In this document: positions 7,180 through 13,045 of the stretch, piece by piece
How positions within the stretch are numbered: position 1 is the first letter of the stretch
How the letters are laid out: every line of letters begins with the position of its first letter
Assembly (NCBI GenBank): GCA_002772205.1
Contig: PCRZ01000010.1
Span: 1-13,250, forward strand
DNA length: 13,250 nucleotides
Source of the DNA: Candidatus Jorgensenbacteria bacterium CG23_combo_of_CG06-09_8_20_14_all_54_14
Lineage (GTDB): Bacteria > Patescibacteriota > Minisyncoccia > UBA6257 > GWB1-50-10
Reading direction: 5' to 3'
Notes under the pieces: model-generated
Seen by the model: the letters and a program-made list of their open reading frames with translations, nothing else
What the model was told of the DNA's origin: nothing
Databases searched by the model: none
Program-made: the position numbers and the translations under genes

Positions 7180-8352
7180 TCAGAAACGCTCCAAAATCTC
7201 TGCGATACGCTCCGCGGCGTGGCCGTCACCGTAAGGATTTTTCTTGCCCGTCATGGAGGTGTACAATTTTTGATTATCTAAAAGCTCGAGTGCGGCGCTG
7301 ACAATTTTTTCTTTGTTTGTCCCTACAAGTTTGCTCACGCCGATTTCCACACCTTCCATCCTTTCGGTTTTCTCGCGCATCACTAAAACCGGCTTATTCA
7401 AAGAAGGTGCCGATTCCTGGATACCGCCGGAATCGGTCAAAATAAAATACGCTCTGTTCATTAAAAAAGCGAATGGTTTATAGGCCATAGGGGGCGTGAG
7501 AAAAACATTCTTCGCGCCGCTTAACACAGAATAAGCTGTCTTTTGAACACTCGGATTTGGATGCACTGGATACACAATCGCCACATCGTCTCTCTTCGCG
7601 GCTATTTCTTTTAGCGCCTCACAAATACTCTCTAATCCTCCGCCAAAGCTCTCTCGGCGATGAGCGGTAACTAAAAGGATTTTTTGTGTGTCATCAAGCT
7701 GTAACCCGTAATTCTTTTTCAAATCTTCTCTTATTTCTCTCTCAATACTCGGATTCTTGTAGCGATCAAGAACCCACAGAAGCGCGTCAATCTCGGTGTT
7801 GCCAACAACATAAATCTTTTCGGACGACACGTTTTCGTTCAAAAGATTTTTCTTCGCGTTTTCCGTCGGCGCAAAATGAATATCGGCAAGTCTTCCTAAA
7901 AGTTGCCGGTTTATCTCCTCGGGGAAGGGGGCGTATTTATCGTAGGTGCGGAGGCCCGCCTCCACGTGTGCTATGGGAATCTTGAAATGGAACGCGAGGA
8001 ATGAGGAGAGGAACACCGTGGAGGTGTCACCTTGGACCACGAGGAGGTCCGGACGCTCGCGCTTCAAAATGAAGAGAAAGCGCAGGAGACCGAAACCGCT
8101 CTGGAGTAGAATCTTCCCTTTTTTGAACAGTCCAACCCCCTTGCTCAAGAGGTCCTTGTCACTGATGGATATGTTGAGGTCAAAGTCAGGCTCCACCCCG
8201 AACGTTGTGAGAACTTGATCGAGCATCTCTCGGTGCTGGCGGAACACGCACACCGCCACCTTCAGGTTGCTGCGTTTCTTCGCCTCCGCTATGACCGGCG
8301 CAAGTTTTATCGCCTCGGGTCGGGTGCCAAATACCACCAATAATTTTTTCAT
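7180..8352 (-). CDS. wecB: UDP-N-acetylglucosamine 2-epimerase (non-hydrolysing)
   Basis: A 390-residue enzyme of the WecB/MnaA family (GT-B-like fold), interconverting UDP-GlcNAc and UDP-ManNAc in the cytoplasm to supply ManNAc-type precursors for surface glycan. Visible family text: FGTRPEAIKLAPVI at the N-terminus, QHREMLDQVL, VVQGDTST, HVEAGLRTYDKYAPFPEEINR, LVTAHRRESFGG, PVHPNP, LTDSGGIQESAPSLNKPVLVMREKTERME and a C-terminal NPYGDGHAAERI. The length is complete. I prefer ATG 8352 (MKKLLVV), where homologues start; an upstream in-frame ATG at 8367 would add MVFVL. Neither has a clear Shine-Dalgarno. Its DNA is visibly more AT-rich than the plus-strand operon, especially from 7180 to about 7900. 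It lies 33 bases downstream of the ArsR-type regulator gene and probably shares its transcript. Confidence 0.93.
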   Translation of the reverse strand: MKKLLVVFGTRPEAIKLAPVIAEAKKRSNLKVAVCVFRQHREMLDQVLTTFGVEPDFDLNISISDKDLLSKGVGLFKKGKILLQSGFGLLRFLFILKRERPDLLVVQGDTSTVFLSSFLAFHFKIPIAHVEAGLRTYDKYAPFPEEINRQLLGRLADIHFAPTENAKKNLLNENVSSEKIYVVGNTEIDALLWVLDRYKNPSIEREIREDLKKNYGLQLDDTQKILLVTAHRRESFGGGLESICEALKEIAAKRDDVAIVYPVHPNPSVQKTAYSVLSGAKNVFLTPPMAYKPFAFLMNRAYFILTDSGGIQESAPSLNKPVLVMREKTERMEGVEIGVSKLVGTNKEKIVSAALELLDNQKLYTSMTGKKNPYGDGHAAERIAEILERF

Positions 8353-8385
8353 AAGCACAAAAACCATTCAGCAGCAATGGGAACC

Positions 8386-8649
8386 TTAGAGAAAAAGTTT
8401 TACTGTTGAAGCGAGATCTTTTGGCATCTCAGAATTCAAGGAATAAAAAACGTGGTTTTCTTTCCCTTTACTAGAAAGCACATCAAGATTGTCCAGCATG
8501 ATAAGGTGTTTTGAGGTCGCTTTAAGTGAAATATCAAGCGCGTCCGCAATATCCGTCACGCTCATTCTTTCGCGGTGCGCGAGAAGATTTACAATCTTCA
8601 CGCGATTGATATTCGCAAACGCTTTAAAAACATGAACCCAACGCCTCAT
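8386..8649 (-). CDS. ArsR-family winged-helix regulator
   Basis: An 87-residue DNA-binding protein. FKAFANINRVKIVNLLAHRERMSVTDIADALDISLKATSKHLIMLDNLDVL follows the ArsR/SmtB pattern: helix alpha1-2, then the helix-turn-helix at about 30-58 with recognition helix SLKATSKHLIML, then a beta-wing ending in HVFYSLN at 66-72. It contains no cysteine at all, so it is not one of the Cys-based metal sensors; it may answer to another ligand or act as a plain dimeric repressor. It sits directly upstream of the epimerase gene (8352) and downstream of the GT4 gene, all on the minus strand, which suggests local control of nucleotide-sugar supply, or autoregulation through the direct repeats at 8668-8704. 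The start is the ATG preceding RRWVHV; there is no Shine-Dalgarno. Confidence 0.85.
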   Translation of the reverse strand: MRRWVHVFKAFANINRVKIVNLLAHRERMSVTDIADALDISLKATSKHLIMLDNLDVLSSKGKENHVFYSLNSEMPKDLASTVKLFL

Positions 8650-8667
8650 AAAATTATTAGTGGCTTT

Positions 8668-8704
8668 ACCTATTCAGTATCTATTTTCACTACCTATTCA
8701 GTAT
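8668..8704. repeat. Tandem 13-bp direct repeats upstream of the ArsR-type gene
   Basis: ACCTATTCAGTAT occurs at 8668-8680 and exactly again at 8692-8704 (24 bases start to start). A third, shorter match, ACCTATTC, begins 25 bases further at 8717, where the 34-bp palindrome starts. They lie 19-55 bases upstream of the regulator's ATG, where an operator would be expected, so binding sites for this or another regulator are plausible. No convincing -10/-35 pair was found between them. Confidence 0.45.
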
Positions 8705-8717
8705 ATCACCACAAATA

Positions 8718-8751
8718 CCTATTCTCCAATTCGCGCGAATTGGAGAATAGG
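8718..8751. repeat. 34-bp perfect palindrome, copy 1
   Basis: The arm CCTATTCTCCAATTCGC (8718-8734) is exactly complementary to 8735-8751. It lies between the GT4 gene stop (8779) and the regulator gene. The inner 32 bp recur at 9297-9328 and 10518-10549. On the minus strand no U-tract follows the stem, so it is a poor intrinsic terminator. Confidence 0.9.
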
Positions 8752-8778
8752 AAAAAAGCAACAAACCCAATGCCTTTC

Positions 8779-10230
8779 CTATACCCCACGAATAACCTTG
8801 TCCCATTCAGGGATAAGTTTCTCTTTCGTGAAATGTTCCCGTAAATAACTGCGGCCGTTTTTACCGAGCGTTTTGAGCGACGCTCGCGCCTCATAAGCGG
8901 CACGGAACGCGGCGATGACCGCCTCGCGATCATCGGAAATCGCGGTAAAGCCGCATTTTGCCTCATTCACTATCCGTATAGCGTCGCTCTCGCGGTGTAC
9001 TGCCACAACTACCGGAATCCCTCCCGCCATATATCCCATAAGCTTCGCGGGAACCGCGGGAGTGGTGTTCTTTGAAGTGAGGGTTACAATACCCACATCC
9101 ATTTCCTTCACGAGCACCGGATACTCCCCGCTTGATACGAACGGTTTGAAAATAACGTTCGTGAGCTTCTTTTCACGGACGATTCGCTCAAGCCGCGGGC
9201 GCGCGGTGCCGTCACCCACGAAAAGAAATTTTATGTTGTTGAAATCATTGTCACTGGAGTTGTCTCGATTATTTTGATTTTGACCACTCGTATTATCTAT
9301 TCTCCAATTCGCGCGAATTGGAGAATAGGTTTTGGCGTCTTTGGAATTTTTGATGAGAGGTGGGGATGATTGGAACGTTTCGGCGGCGGCAAGTATCATA
9401 TCAAGCCCCTGTGATGGTCCGAGCACTCCCGCGAAAAGGAAAATAAATGCGTTTTCCAGCCCCCACATTTTTCGGAATCGGTTTCCCCGGGACGCGGCAC
9501 CTGTGGTGAGCTTTGTCGAACCATCGAATGATTTACCCTGAGCCCTGTCAAAGGGCGCCATATCTATCCAGTGCGGTATCACATGTAGTTTCTCCGCCGG
9601 AACGCCACGCTTTTCTTCCAAGTAGCGTGCATGGTTCTCGGAAGGTACGATAATCAAATCCGCGCTCCGATAGACGCGCCGCTCCATCGGCCCGAACACA
9701 AGCTGTATGAGCGGCTTCTGCCACGCCGCAACGAGATCAATGCCGTTCTGCGGGAAAATGTCGTGGACGTTCGCGATAAACTTTGCGCGGTAATACTTCG
9801 CGAGTTTTGCCGCGGCAAGTGCCAAGGGGAGCGGCGGGCTGTGAACGATAATAAAATCAAAGATTTTACCCTGAGGGCTTCGGCTGAGCTCAGCCGAGTG
9901 TCCTTGCCGAAGGGCCACGGAAGTTGACATCACTTTCCGCACGCCGCGCGTAAAAATGGCGGGGAGGAGCAGCTGTGAAATGCCGCGGAAGATATACGGG
10001 ATGCGGTGGTGCGGGAGGGTCGCGATGCGGACCACGCGCACCCCGTTTACCGTCTCGTCGCGCGGCATATCCTTCGCGTTCGTCCCCTCTGCCAAGTTGT
10101 ACGCCGGCACTGTGGTCGCCACAATCACCTCGTGGCCGTGCGCGGAGAGCCCCTCGGCAAGTTCCTGCATGAGTTGCGCCGCCGAGCGGACCTCGGGAGG
10201 ATAGGAATCAGTGATGATGAGAAGTTTCAT
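8779..10230 (-). CDS. GT4-family glycosyltransferase with three in-frame repeat insertions
   Basis: A 483-residue GT-B glycosyltransferase, WbuB/group 1 type, expected to add a sugar from a nucleotide-sugar donor to the lipid-linked glycan at the cytoplasmic membrane face. MKLLIITDSYPPEVRSAAQLMQEL and HGHEVIVATT open the N-terminal domain; IIVHSPPLPLALAAAKLAK, NVHDIFPQ (155-161) and DLIIVPSENHARYL follow. The C-terminal donor domain has FLFAGVLGPSQGLDMIL (264-280), FLFVGDG (335-341) and the donor-binding TTPAVPAKLMGYMAGGIPVVV (389-409). Three stretches do not fit the family and map to repeat DNA: residues about 101-122, 226-247 and 286-332; the last includes a translated 32-bp palindrome. The frame is intact throughout and the conserved motifs are all present, so it may still be active. 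The start is supported by the promoter at 10251-10280. Confidence 0.88.
   Translation of the reverse strand: MKLLIITDSYPPEVRSAAQLMQELAEGLSAHGHEVIVATTVPAYNLAEGTNAKDMPRDETVNGVRVVRIATLPHHRIPYIFRGISQLLLPAIFTRGVRKVMSTSVALRQGHSAELSRSPQGKIFDFIIVHSPPLPLALAAAKLAKYYRAKFIANVHDIFPQNGIDLVAAWQKPLIQLVFGPMERRVYRSADLIIVPSENHARYLEEKRGVPAEKLHVIPHWIDMAPFDRAQGKSFDGSTKLTTGAASRGNRFRKMWGLENAFIFLFAGVLGPSQGLDMILAAAETFQSSPPLIKNSKDAKTYSPIRANWRIDNTSGQNQNNRDNSSDNDFNNIKFLFVGDGTARPRLERIVREKKLTNVIFKPFVSSGEYPVLVKEMDVGIVTLTSKNTTPAVPAKLMGYMAGGIPVVVAVHRESDAIRIVNEAKCGFTAISDDREAVIAAFRAAYEARASLKTLGKNGRSYLREHFTKEKLIPEWDKVIRGV
9235..9375 (-). repeat. In-frame insertion 3 in GT4 gene, containing the palindrome
   Basis: Residues about 286-332 separate AAAETF from IKFLFVGDG, where GT4 proteins normally have only a short loop. 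The middle (9297-9328, residues 301-312, TYSPIRANWRID) is the 32-bp palindrome. The rest is Ser/Asn/Asp-rich low-complexity coding DNA. The block lies on a predicted surface loop of the donor domain, which would explain why it is tolerated. The exact limits are estimated. Confidence 0.65.
9297..9328. repeat. 32-bp perfect palindrome, copy 2, inside a coding sequence
   Basis: The arm CTATTCTCCAATTCGC (9297-9312) is exactly complementary to 9313-9328. It is identical to the inner 32 bp of copy 1 and to copy 3, and is read in frame as part of the GT4 protein. Confidence 0.92.
9490..9555 (-). repeat. In-frame insertion 2 in GT4 gene
   Basis: Residues about 226-247 (PFDRAQGKSFDGSTKLTTGA and onward) interrupt the domain linker between VIPHWIDMA and NRFRKMWGL. 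The DNA carries CCCTGAGCCCTGTCAAAGGG at 9536-9555, with a GCTTTGTCGAACCATCGAA segment. Its TTTACCCTGAG (9532-9542) is shared with insertion 1 at 9864-9874, so the two are from one repeat family. I recognise this translated style (FDRAQGK..DGSTKLTTG) as recurring in unrelated Patescibacteria proteins; that is memory, not a search. Confidence 0.65.
9865..9930 (-). repeat. In-frame insertion 1 in GT4 gene
   Basis: Residues about 101-122 (MSTSVALRQGHSAELSRSPQ plus GK) lie between FTRGVRKV and IFDFIIVHSPPL, where family members have a short helix end. The DNA contains a 16-bp perfect palindrome CGGCTGAGCTCAGCCG (9881-9896), an outer GGCTTCGG / CCGAAGGG-type pairing, and the TTTACCCTGAG end (9864-9874) shared with insertion 2. 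Confidence 0.65.
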
Positions 10231-10250
10231 AACAAAACAGCTACAAAGTC

Positions 10251-10280
10251 ATTATGGAAGGGTTCACGTGCAAACGTCAA
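10251..10280 (-). promoter_or_regulatory. Promoter of the GT4 gene
   Basis: On the minus strand, TTGACG (10280-10275) and CATAAT (10256-10251) are separated by 18 nt, with each box one base from consensus. The -10 box ends 20 nt before ATG 10230, giving a short leader of about 13 nt without a Shine-Dalgarno. It likely drives GT4 and possibly the regulator and epimerase genes beyond the palindrome. Confidence 0.6.
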
Positions 10281-10517
10281 TTAAAAACGGAAATCACTTA
10301 CTAACCTATTTTTCGCTCTCACAGAATTAGAGTTTCTTCTTCGTTTACTACACCAGCAAGTTGCTAAAGAGAGGATGCTATAATTGACTATAGCACCCTC
10401 TTATTCTCTCAATAAAAAACTGTAGAATGAATCGGCGACGCATAAAATTATTCCCAAATTCTATACCGAACTCCTCCGCGCCGCTAAGCGGACTTTTGCT
10501 AATTTACAAACCTAGAC
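10281..10517. other. Repeat-rich gap, no gene recognised
   Basis: I see no coding region. It contains an imperfect 12-bp stem at 10370-10401: AGAGG and TGCTATA pair with TATAGCA and CCTCT around loop ATTGAC, with one mismatch. A second short CCGCT/AGCGG stem lies at 10481-10491 and is followed by ACTTTT. Either might stop transcription entering the divergent promoter region, but neither has a strong U-tract. The rest is AT-rich and unremarkable. Confidence 0.4.
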
Positions 10518-10549
10518 CTATTCTCCAATTCGCGCGAATTGGAGAATAG
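10518..10549. repeat. 32-bp perfect palindrome, copy 3
   Basis: Identical to copy 2 (arm CTATTCTCCAATTCGC at 10518-10533, complement at 10534-10549). Here it is followed on the plus strand by CTTTTTGC, so this copy could act as an intrinsic terminator. The other copies lack the T-run and one is inside a gene, so termination is not the family's general role. Confidence 0.92.
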
Positions 10550-10573
10550 CTTTTTGCTCTAATGTGCCGCCGA

Positions 10574-10627
10574 GGGGACGCAACCCCCACGCCTAATGCA
10601 TGGGCGTGGAGGTTTACCAGTCCAGTC
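10574..10627 (+). mobile_element. IS200/IS605 right-end-like hairpin remnant (tentative)
   Basis: GGGGACGCAACC leads into a 7-bp stem CCACGCC (10587-10593) / GGCGTGG (10603-10609) with a 9-nt loop, then AGGTTTACCAGTCCAGTCAA. A GC-rich CCCACGCC/GGCGTGG hairpin near an end with TTAC and TCAA tetranucleotides resembles right ends of IS200/IS605 elements that carry tnpB. No tnpA or tnpB is present, so at most this is a relic. The alternative is an operator or terminator hairpin just upstream of the promoter at 10613-10641, whose -35 box lies within this stretch. Confidence 0.35.
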
Positions 10628-10641
10628 AAAAAAGCTATAAT
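10613..10641 (+). promoter_or_regulatory. Promoter upstream of the bidomain oxidoreductase gene
   Basis: TTTACC (10613-10618), 17 nt, perfect TATAAT (10636-10641), then 7 nt to an ATG at 10649. The same 7-nt -10 to ATG distance is seen at the redox operon. The first codons at 10649 (ATGAG) repeat the first bases of the gene at 10774, suggesting that this was the gene's own leaderless promoter before the 10654-10774 element was inserted. Confidence 0.6.
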
Positions 10642-10653
10642 TCCCTCAATGAG

Positions 10654-10774
10654 TCCCGTTAGAGACAATAAAGGTATCTATATGCATTTCAACATCTGTA
10701 AGGGCGGAAAACCAATCAGCAATAAAAAGGCCGTGGCTATCACGGTCGCCTGTGGCGACCTGTCTCTAACGGGA
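10654..10774. mobile_element. TIR-bounded element with apparent TGAG target duplication
   Basis: A 121-bp element with perfect 14-bp terminal inverted repeats: TCCCGTTAGAGACA (10654-10667) and TGTCTCTAACGGGA (10761-10774). It is flanked by TGAG on both sides (10650-10653 and 10775-10778). Inside the right end is a perfect stem GGTCGCC-TGT-GGCGACC (10744-10760), and a mutually exclusive alternative stem GGCCGTG (10729-10735) / CACGGTC (10741-10747). It shares its end sequence with the 2115-2298 element. A 42-codon ORF (10649-10777) runs through it and ends in an ATGA overlap with the next gene; I do not recognise the peptide and treat it as probably incidental. A structured regulatory leader is the main alternative. 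Confidence 0.55.
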
Positions 10775-12420
10775 TGAGAATACTCACCGGTAAAAAGTGG
10801 CGCGAGGGGTTTTTGGATTACCACCGCAATAAAAAAGAGTACCGGATTCAAGTTCTTGCCTGGAAAAACTTGGAAAAGCTTGAGAACGTGTATCATACGC
10901 GGCCAAGGAGTTTGCGGTTGCTCATCAATTACTTCCCTGTGGTGGGGCTCGAAGGGCTCATCACTAAAACATGGTCGCGCATCAGGGAGGAGCGGCGCAA
11001 CGAGAAATATGTCTCCTGCGGCATAGGGAAAATTTTGGAAAGCGCGGACGACAAAAAATATGCTCCCGGAGAAGTGGTCGGATTTGTCGCCCCTCTCCAC
11101 CCGGCCCTCGTCGAGCGTGTGGTGCTGCCCGAAGAACTGATCTTTAAAGTGAAAGTGTCGGATGCGCCCGCAATGTCGGACGGCGCAATTCTCTACTCGC
11201 CCCTCGCGAAGGAGAAACCGCAGAACGTGTGGTGGAAAGATATCAGAGGTTGGAGCATCTACTCGGGAATAAAAATTTCTGAAAAAACGAGAAAGGAGCT
11301 GGCACAGGGGTTGAAACAAGAGATTAAAAGCACCGGATGGTCCACATCGGAACGGATTGATACGCGCAATGCAAGCGCGGTCTCAACCACAAAAGGTGAG
11401 GTTGGAAAAAATTCTTCGGCGCTGCTCAGGACTGGGGCAAACTTAAAAAAAAGCGGCATTCTGTACGGCTATGGCAACTATGCAAAAACTAACATCATTC
11501 CGTACACCAGACCGTTCGTAAACATACAAACGGTCCACGAAATCGACCCGACACAAATATTCCTGGAACAAGGGGTTCAAAAATGGGATTCGTCACCTTT
11601 CCCCACAAAAGATGAAAAATACGACGTTTATTTTGTTGCAAGCTACAACCACACCCACGTCCCGATAACCCTCCATGCTCTGAAGCAGGGAGCGTATGTA
11701 GTCGTCGAAAAGCCGGTGGTGATGGACTACGAAGAATTGGAAGCACTGGAAAAAGCCCTTAGGACGACCGGGCGGAAACTTTTTATTGGATTTCACAAGC
11801 GCTACGGGCTCTTCAATAAGCTCGCCCTGGAAGACCTCGGCGTAAGCCGCGGCGAGCCGATATCATACCACTCTATTGTGTATGAGCTGATCCAGCCGGA
11901 ATTCTTTTGGTACAACTGGCCGGTCTCGCGGAGCACATTTTTATCGAACGGCTGCCACCAAATTGACCACTTCCTTCACCTCAACAATTTCAGCAAACCG
12001 AAGGATGCCGACATTAAGCTTTTACAAGACGATGCCGTTGAGGTGTGGATAGAACTTGAAAATGGGGCGTCGTTCACCACCACCTTCAGCGAAAAAGGCA
12101 CCTCGCGGGTGGGGCCGAGAGACATCGTGGAGTTGAAGGTGTATGGAAGAAACGTCCGGATAACGGACGCCATACAATACCAGTCCGAAGACAATCACCA
12201 CATCATCAGGAAAAAGAGGATATTCAAAACCAACAGCTACAAGGACATGTACCACACGATAGGGGCGAAGATCGCAAACAACGAGGAGGGGGACTCCATA
12301 GAGTCAATTCTCATATCCGCAAAAATAATGTTGGACCTTGAGGAAAAACTGCAGAAGATGAAAGGGTGGCGCGATAAATATAAAAGAGCTAAGGAAGAGT
12401 TTTCGCGGTACTTCTTTTAA
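10774..12420 (+). CDS. Bidomain oxidoreductase: alcohol-dehydrogenase-like N-terminus fused to Gfo/Idh/MocA domain
   Basis: A 548-residue protein. The C-terminal part (about 225-510) is a Gfo/Idh/MocA NAD(P)-dependent sugar oxidoreductase: Rossmann start SGILYGYGNYAKTNIIP (227-243), VYFVASYNHTHVPITLHALKQGAYVVVEKPVVM (285-317) with EKP at 312-314, GFHKRY (339-344) and catalytic-region CHQIDHF (394-400). The N-terminal part (about 35-170: RPRSLRLLI, GLITKTWSRIREER, GIGKILE, PGEVVGFVAPLHPALVERVVLPEELIFKV) resembles the GroES-like domain of MDR dehydrogenases in bidomain oxidoreductases of glycan clusters. The usual MDR Rossmann part between the two seems to be missing: the region 165-225 is a short, polar linker. 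Probable role: oxidation, reduction or epimerisation of a nucleotide or lipid-linked sugar; the substrate is unknown. The start at 10774 lies at the end of the preceding inverted repeat and lacks a Shine-Dalgarno. Confidence 0.82.
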   Translation: MRILTGKKWREGFLDYHRNKKEYRIQVLAWKNLEKLENVYHTRPRSLRLLINYFPVVGLEGLITKTWSRIREERRNEKYVSCGIGKILESADDKKYAPGEVVGFVAPLHPALVERVVLPEELIFKVKVSDAPAMSDGAILYSPLAKEKPQNVWWKDIRGWSIYSGIKISEKTRKELAQGLKQEIKSTGWSTSERIDTRNASAVSTTKGEVGKNSSALLRTGANLKKSGILYGYGNYAKTNIIPYTRPFVNIQTVHEIDPTQIFLEQGVQKWDSSPFPTKDEKYDVYFVASYNHTHVPITLHALKQGAYVVVEKPVVMDYEELEALEKALRTTGRKLFIGFHKRYGLFNKLALEDLGVSRGEPISYHSIVYELIQPEFFWYNWPVSRSTFLSNGCHQIDHFLHLNNFSKPKDADIKLLQDDAVEVWIELENGASFTTTFSEKGTSRVGPRDIVELKVYGRNVRITDAIQYQSEDNHHIIRKKRIFKTNSYKDMYHTIGAKIANNEEGDSIESILISAKIMLDLEEKLQKMKGWRDKYKRAKEEFSRYFF

Positions 12421-12425
12421 TTCTC

Positions 12426-12688
12426 CATAACTCCCTTGTGTTCCCTCTTAGCTTAAGAGGGAAAGTTTGTCATCGTAACTCCCCCAACCCCCTCTTACCT
12501 TAAGAGGGGGTCATCTTCTCTGCTCCTCCTCTTAGGATAAGAGGAGGCGGGGAGGAGTTACACTCCACAATAACCCCTCTGCATCTCCCCTTGTTTCAAG
12601 GGGAGAGAGTTTCCATTCCTCCACTTACCTTAAGGGGAGGGTGAACTTATCTCCTCCCCTTACTATAAGGGGAGGTTGGGAGGGGTTA
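12426..12688. repeat. Hairpin repeat array, left block (six hairpins)
   Basis: Six hairpins with 3-nt loops: arms at 12443-12450/12454-12461, 12488-12497/12501-12510, 12525-12534/12538-12547, 12585-12593/12597-12605, 12618-12627/12631-12640 (one mismatch) and 12653-12662/12666-12675. The stem sequences differ (CCCTCTTA, CCCCCTCTTA, CCTCCTCTTA, CTCCCCTTG, CCTCCCCTTA), but both arms change together and the core is nearly always TTA-nnn-TAA. Flanks read (G/A)TAACYCC before forward units and GGRGTTAC after reversed units. Composite forward-plus-reversed units are 12475-12561 and 12571-12688. The first hairpin may also end transcription of the oxidoreductase gene. Confidence 0.85.
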
Positions 12689-13045
12689 CATCCTCAAAGT
12701 TTCAACAGTTGACCGTATCTTTTCATACACCCCGTTCAAATTCTGCAACACGTCATTATTCCAAAATCGTATCACGGTAATATCTTTCTCTTTTAAATAC
12801 TTGGTGCGCTTTGTGTCGTAGTCATTGTCTATGTGCTGGCTACCGTCAACCTCTATTGCTAACCGTAACGCTGGGCAGTAAAAATCTAAAATATAACTTC
12901 CGACGCTATATTGTCTTACAAACCGCGCCCCTTCCATCTGCTTCCCCCGGAGTACTTGCCATAATTTTCGTTCTGCATCGGTTTGCAATCTGCGCAACGA
13001 CCTGCGTCTCTCCTTCAAGTCCTCGCTGTTATAGAGGTGTTTCAT
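12686..13045 (-). CDS. DUF559 endonuclease-domain protein (Vsr-like PD-(D/E)XK)
   Basis: A 119-residue single-domain protein of the DUF559/Vsr-MutH-like restriction-endonuclease superfamily. Typical text: a basic N-terminus (KERRRSLRRLQ), TDAERKLWQVLRGKQMEGARFVRQYSVGSYILDFYCPALRLAIEVDGSQH and TVIRFWNNDVL. Candidate catalytic residues are Glu in AERKLW, Asp in ILDFYC, Glu/Asp in IEVDG and the following His of SQH. DUF559 proteins are presumed nucleases; no reaction has been established that I know of. I chose ATG 13045 (MKHLYNSEDL, GAGG with 6-nt spacing) over ATG 13057. The start codon with its ribosome site and the TAA stop both lie in the conserved flanks of inverted hairpin units on each side, so the gene looks like cargo of the repeat system. 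Composition is more AT-rich than the flanking operons. Confidence 0.9.
   Translation of the reverse strand: MKHLYNSEDLKERRRSLRRLQTDAERKLWQVLRGKQMEGARFVRQYSVGSYILDFYCPALRLAIEVDGSQHIDNDYDTKRTKYLKEKDITVIRFWNNDVLQNLNGVYEKIRSTVETLRM

Noticed and set aside
8718..8751. Intrinsic terminator for the GT4 gene
   Set aside because: The stem is long enough but the T-run is on the wrong side for minus-strand transcription, and an identical copy is read through inside the GT4 gene itself.
10377..10384. GCTATAAT as a second plus-strand -10 box
   Set aside because: No -35 hexamer at a usable distance, and the bases are part of the 10370-10401 stem.
10654..10774. Known riboswitch or T-box
   Set aside because: The two alternative stems are suggestive, but I recognise no conserved ligand-binding core; the perfect terminal inverted repeats and TGAG flanks fit an inserted element better.
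10678..11319. 213-codon minus-strand ORF opposite the oxidoreductase N-terminus
   Set aside because: It has no recognisable motif and overlaps the antisense of a well-supported coding region, including family-like text at residues 35-125 of the real protein.
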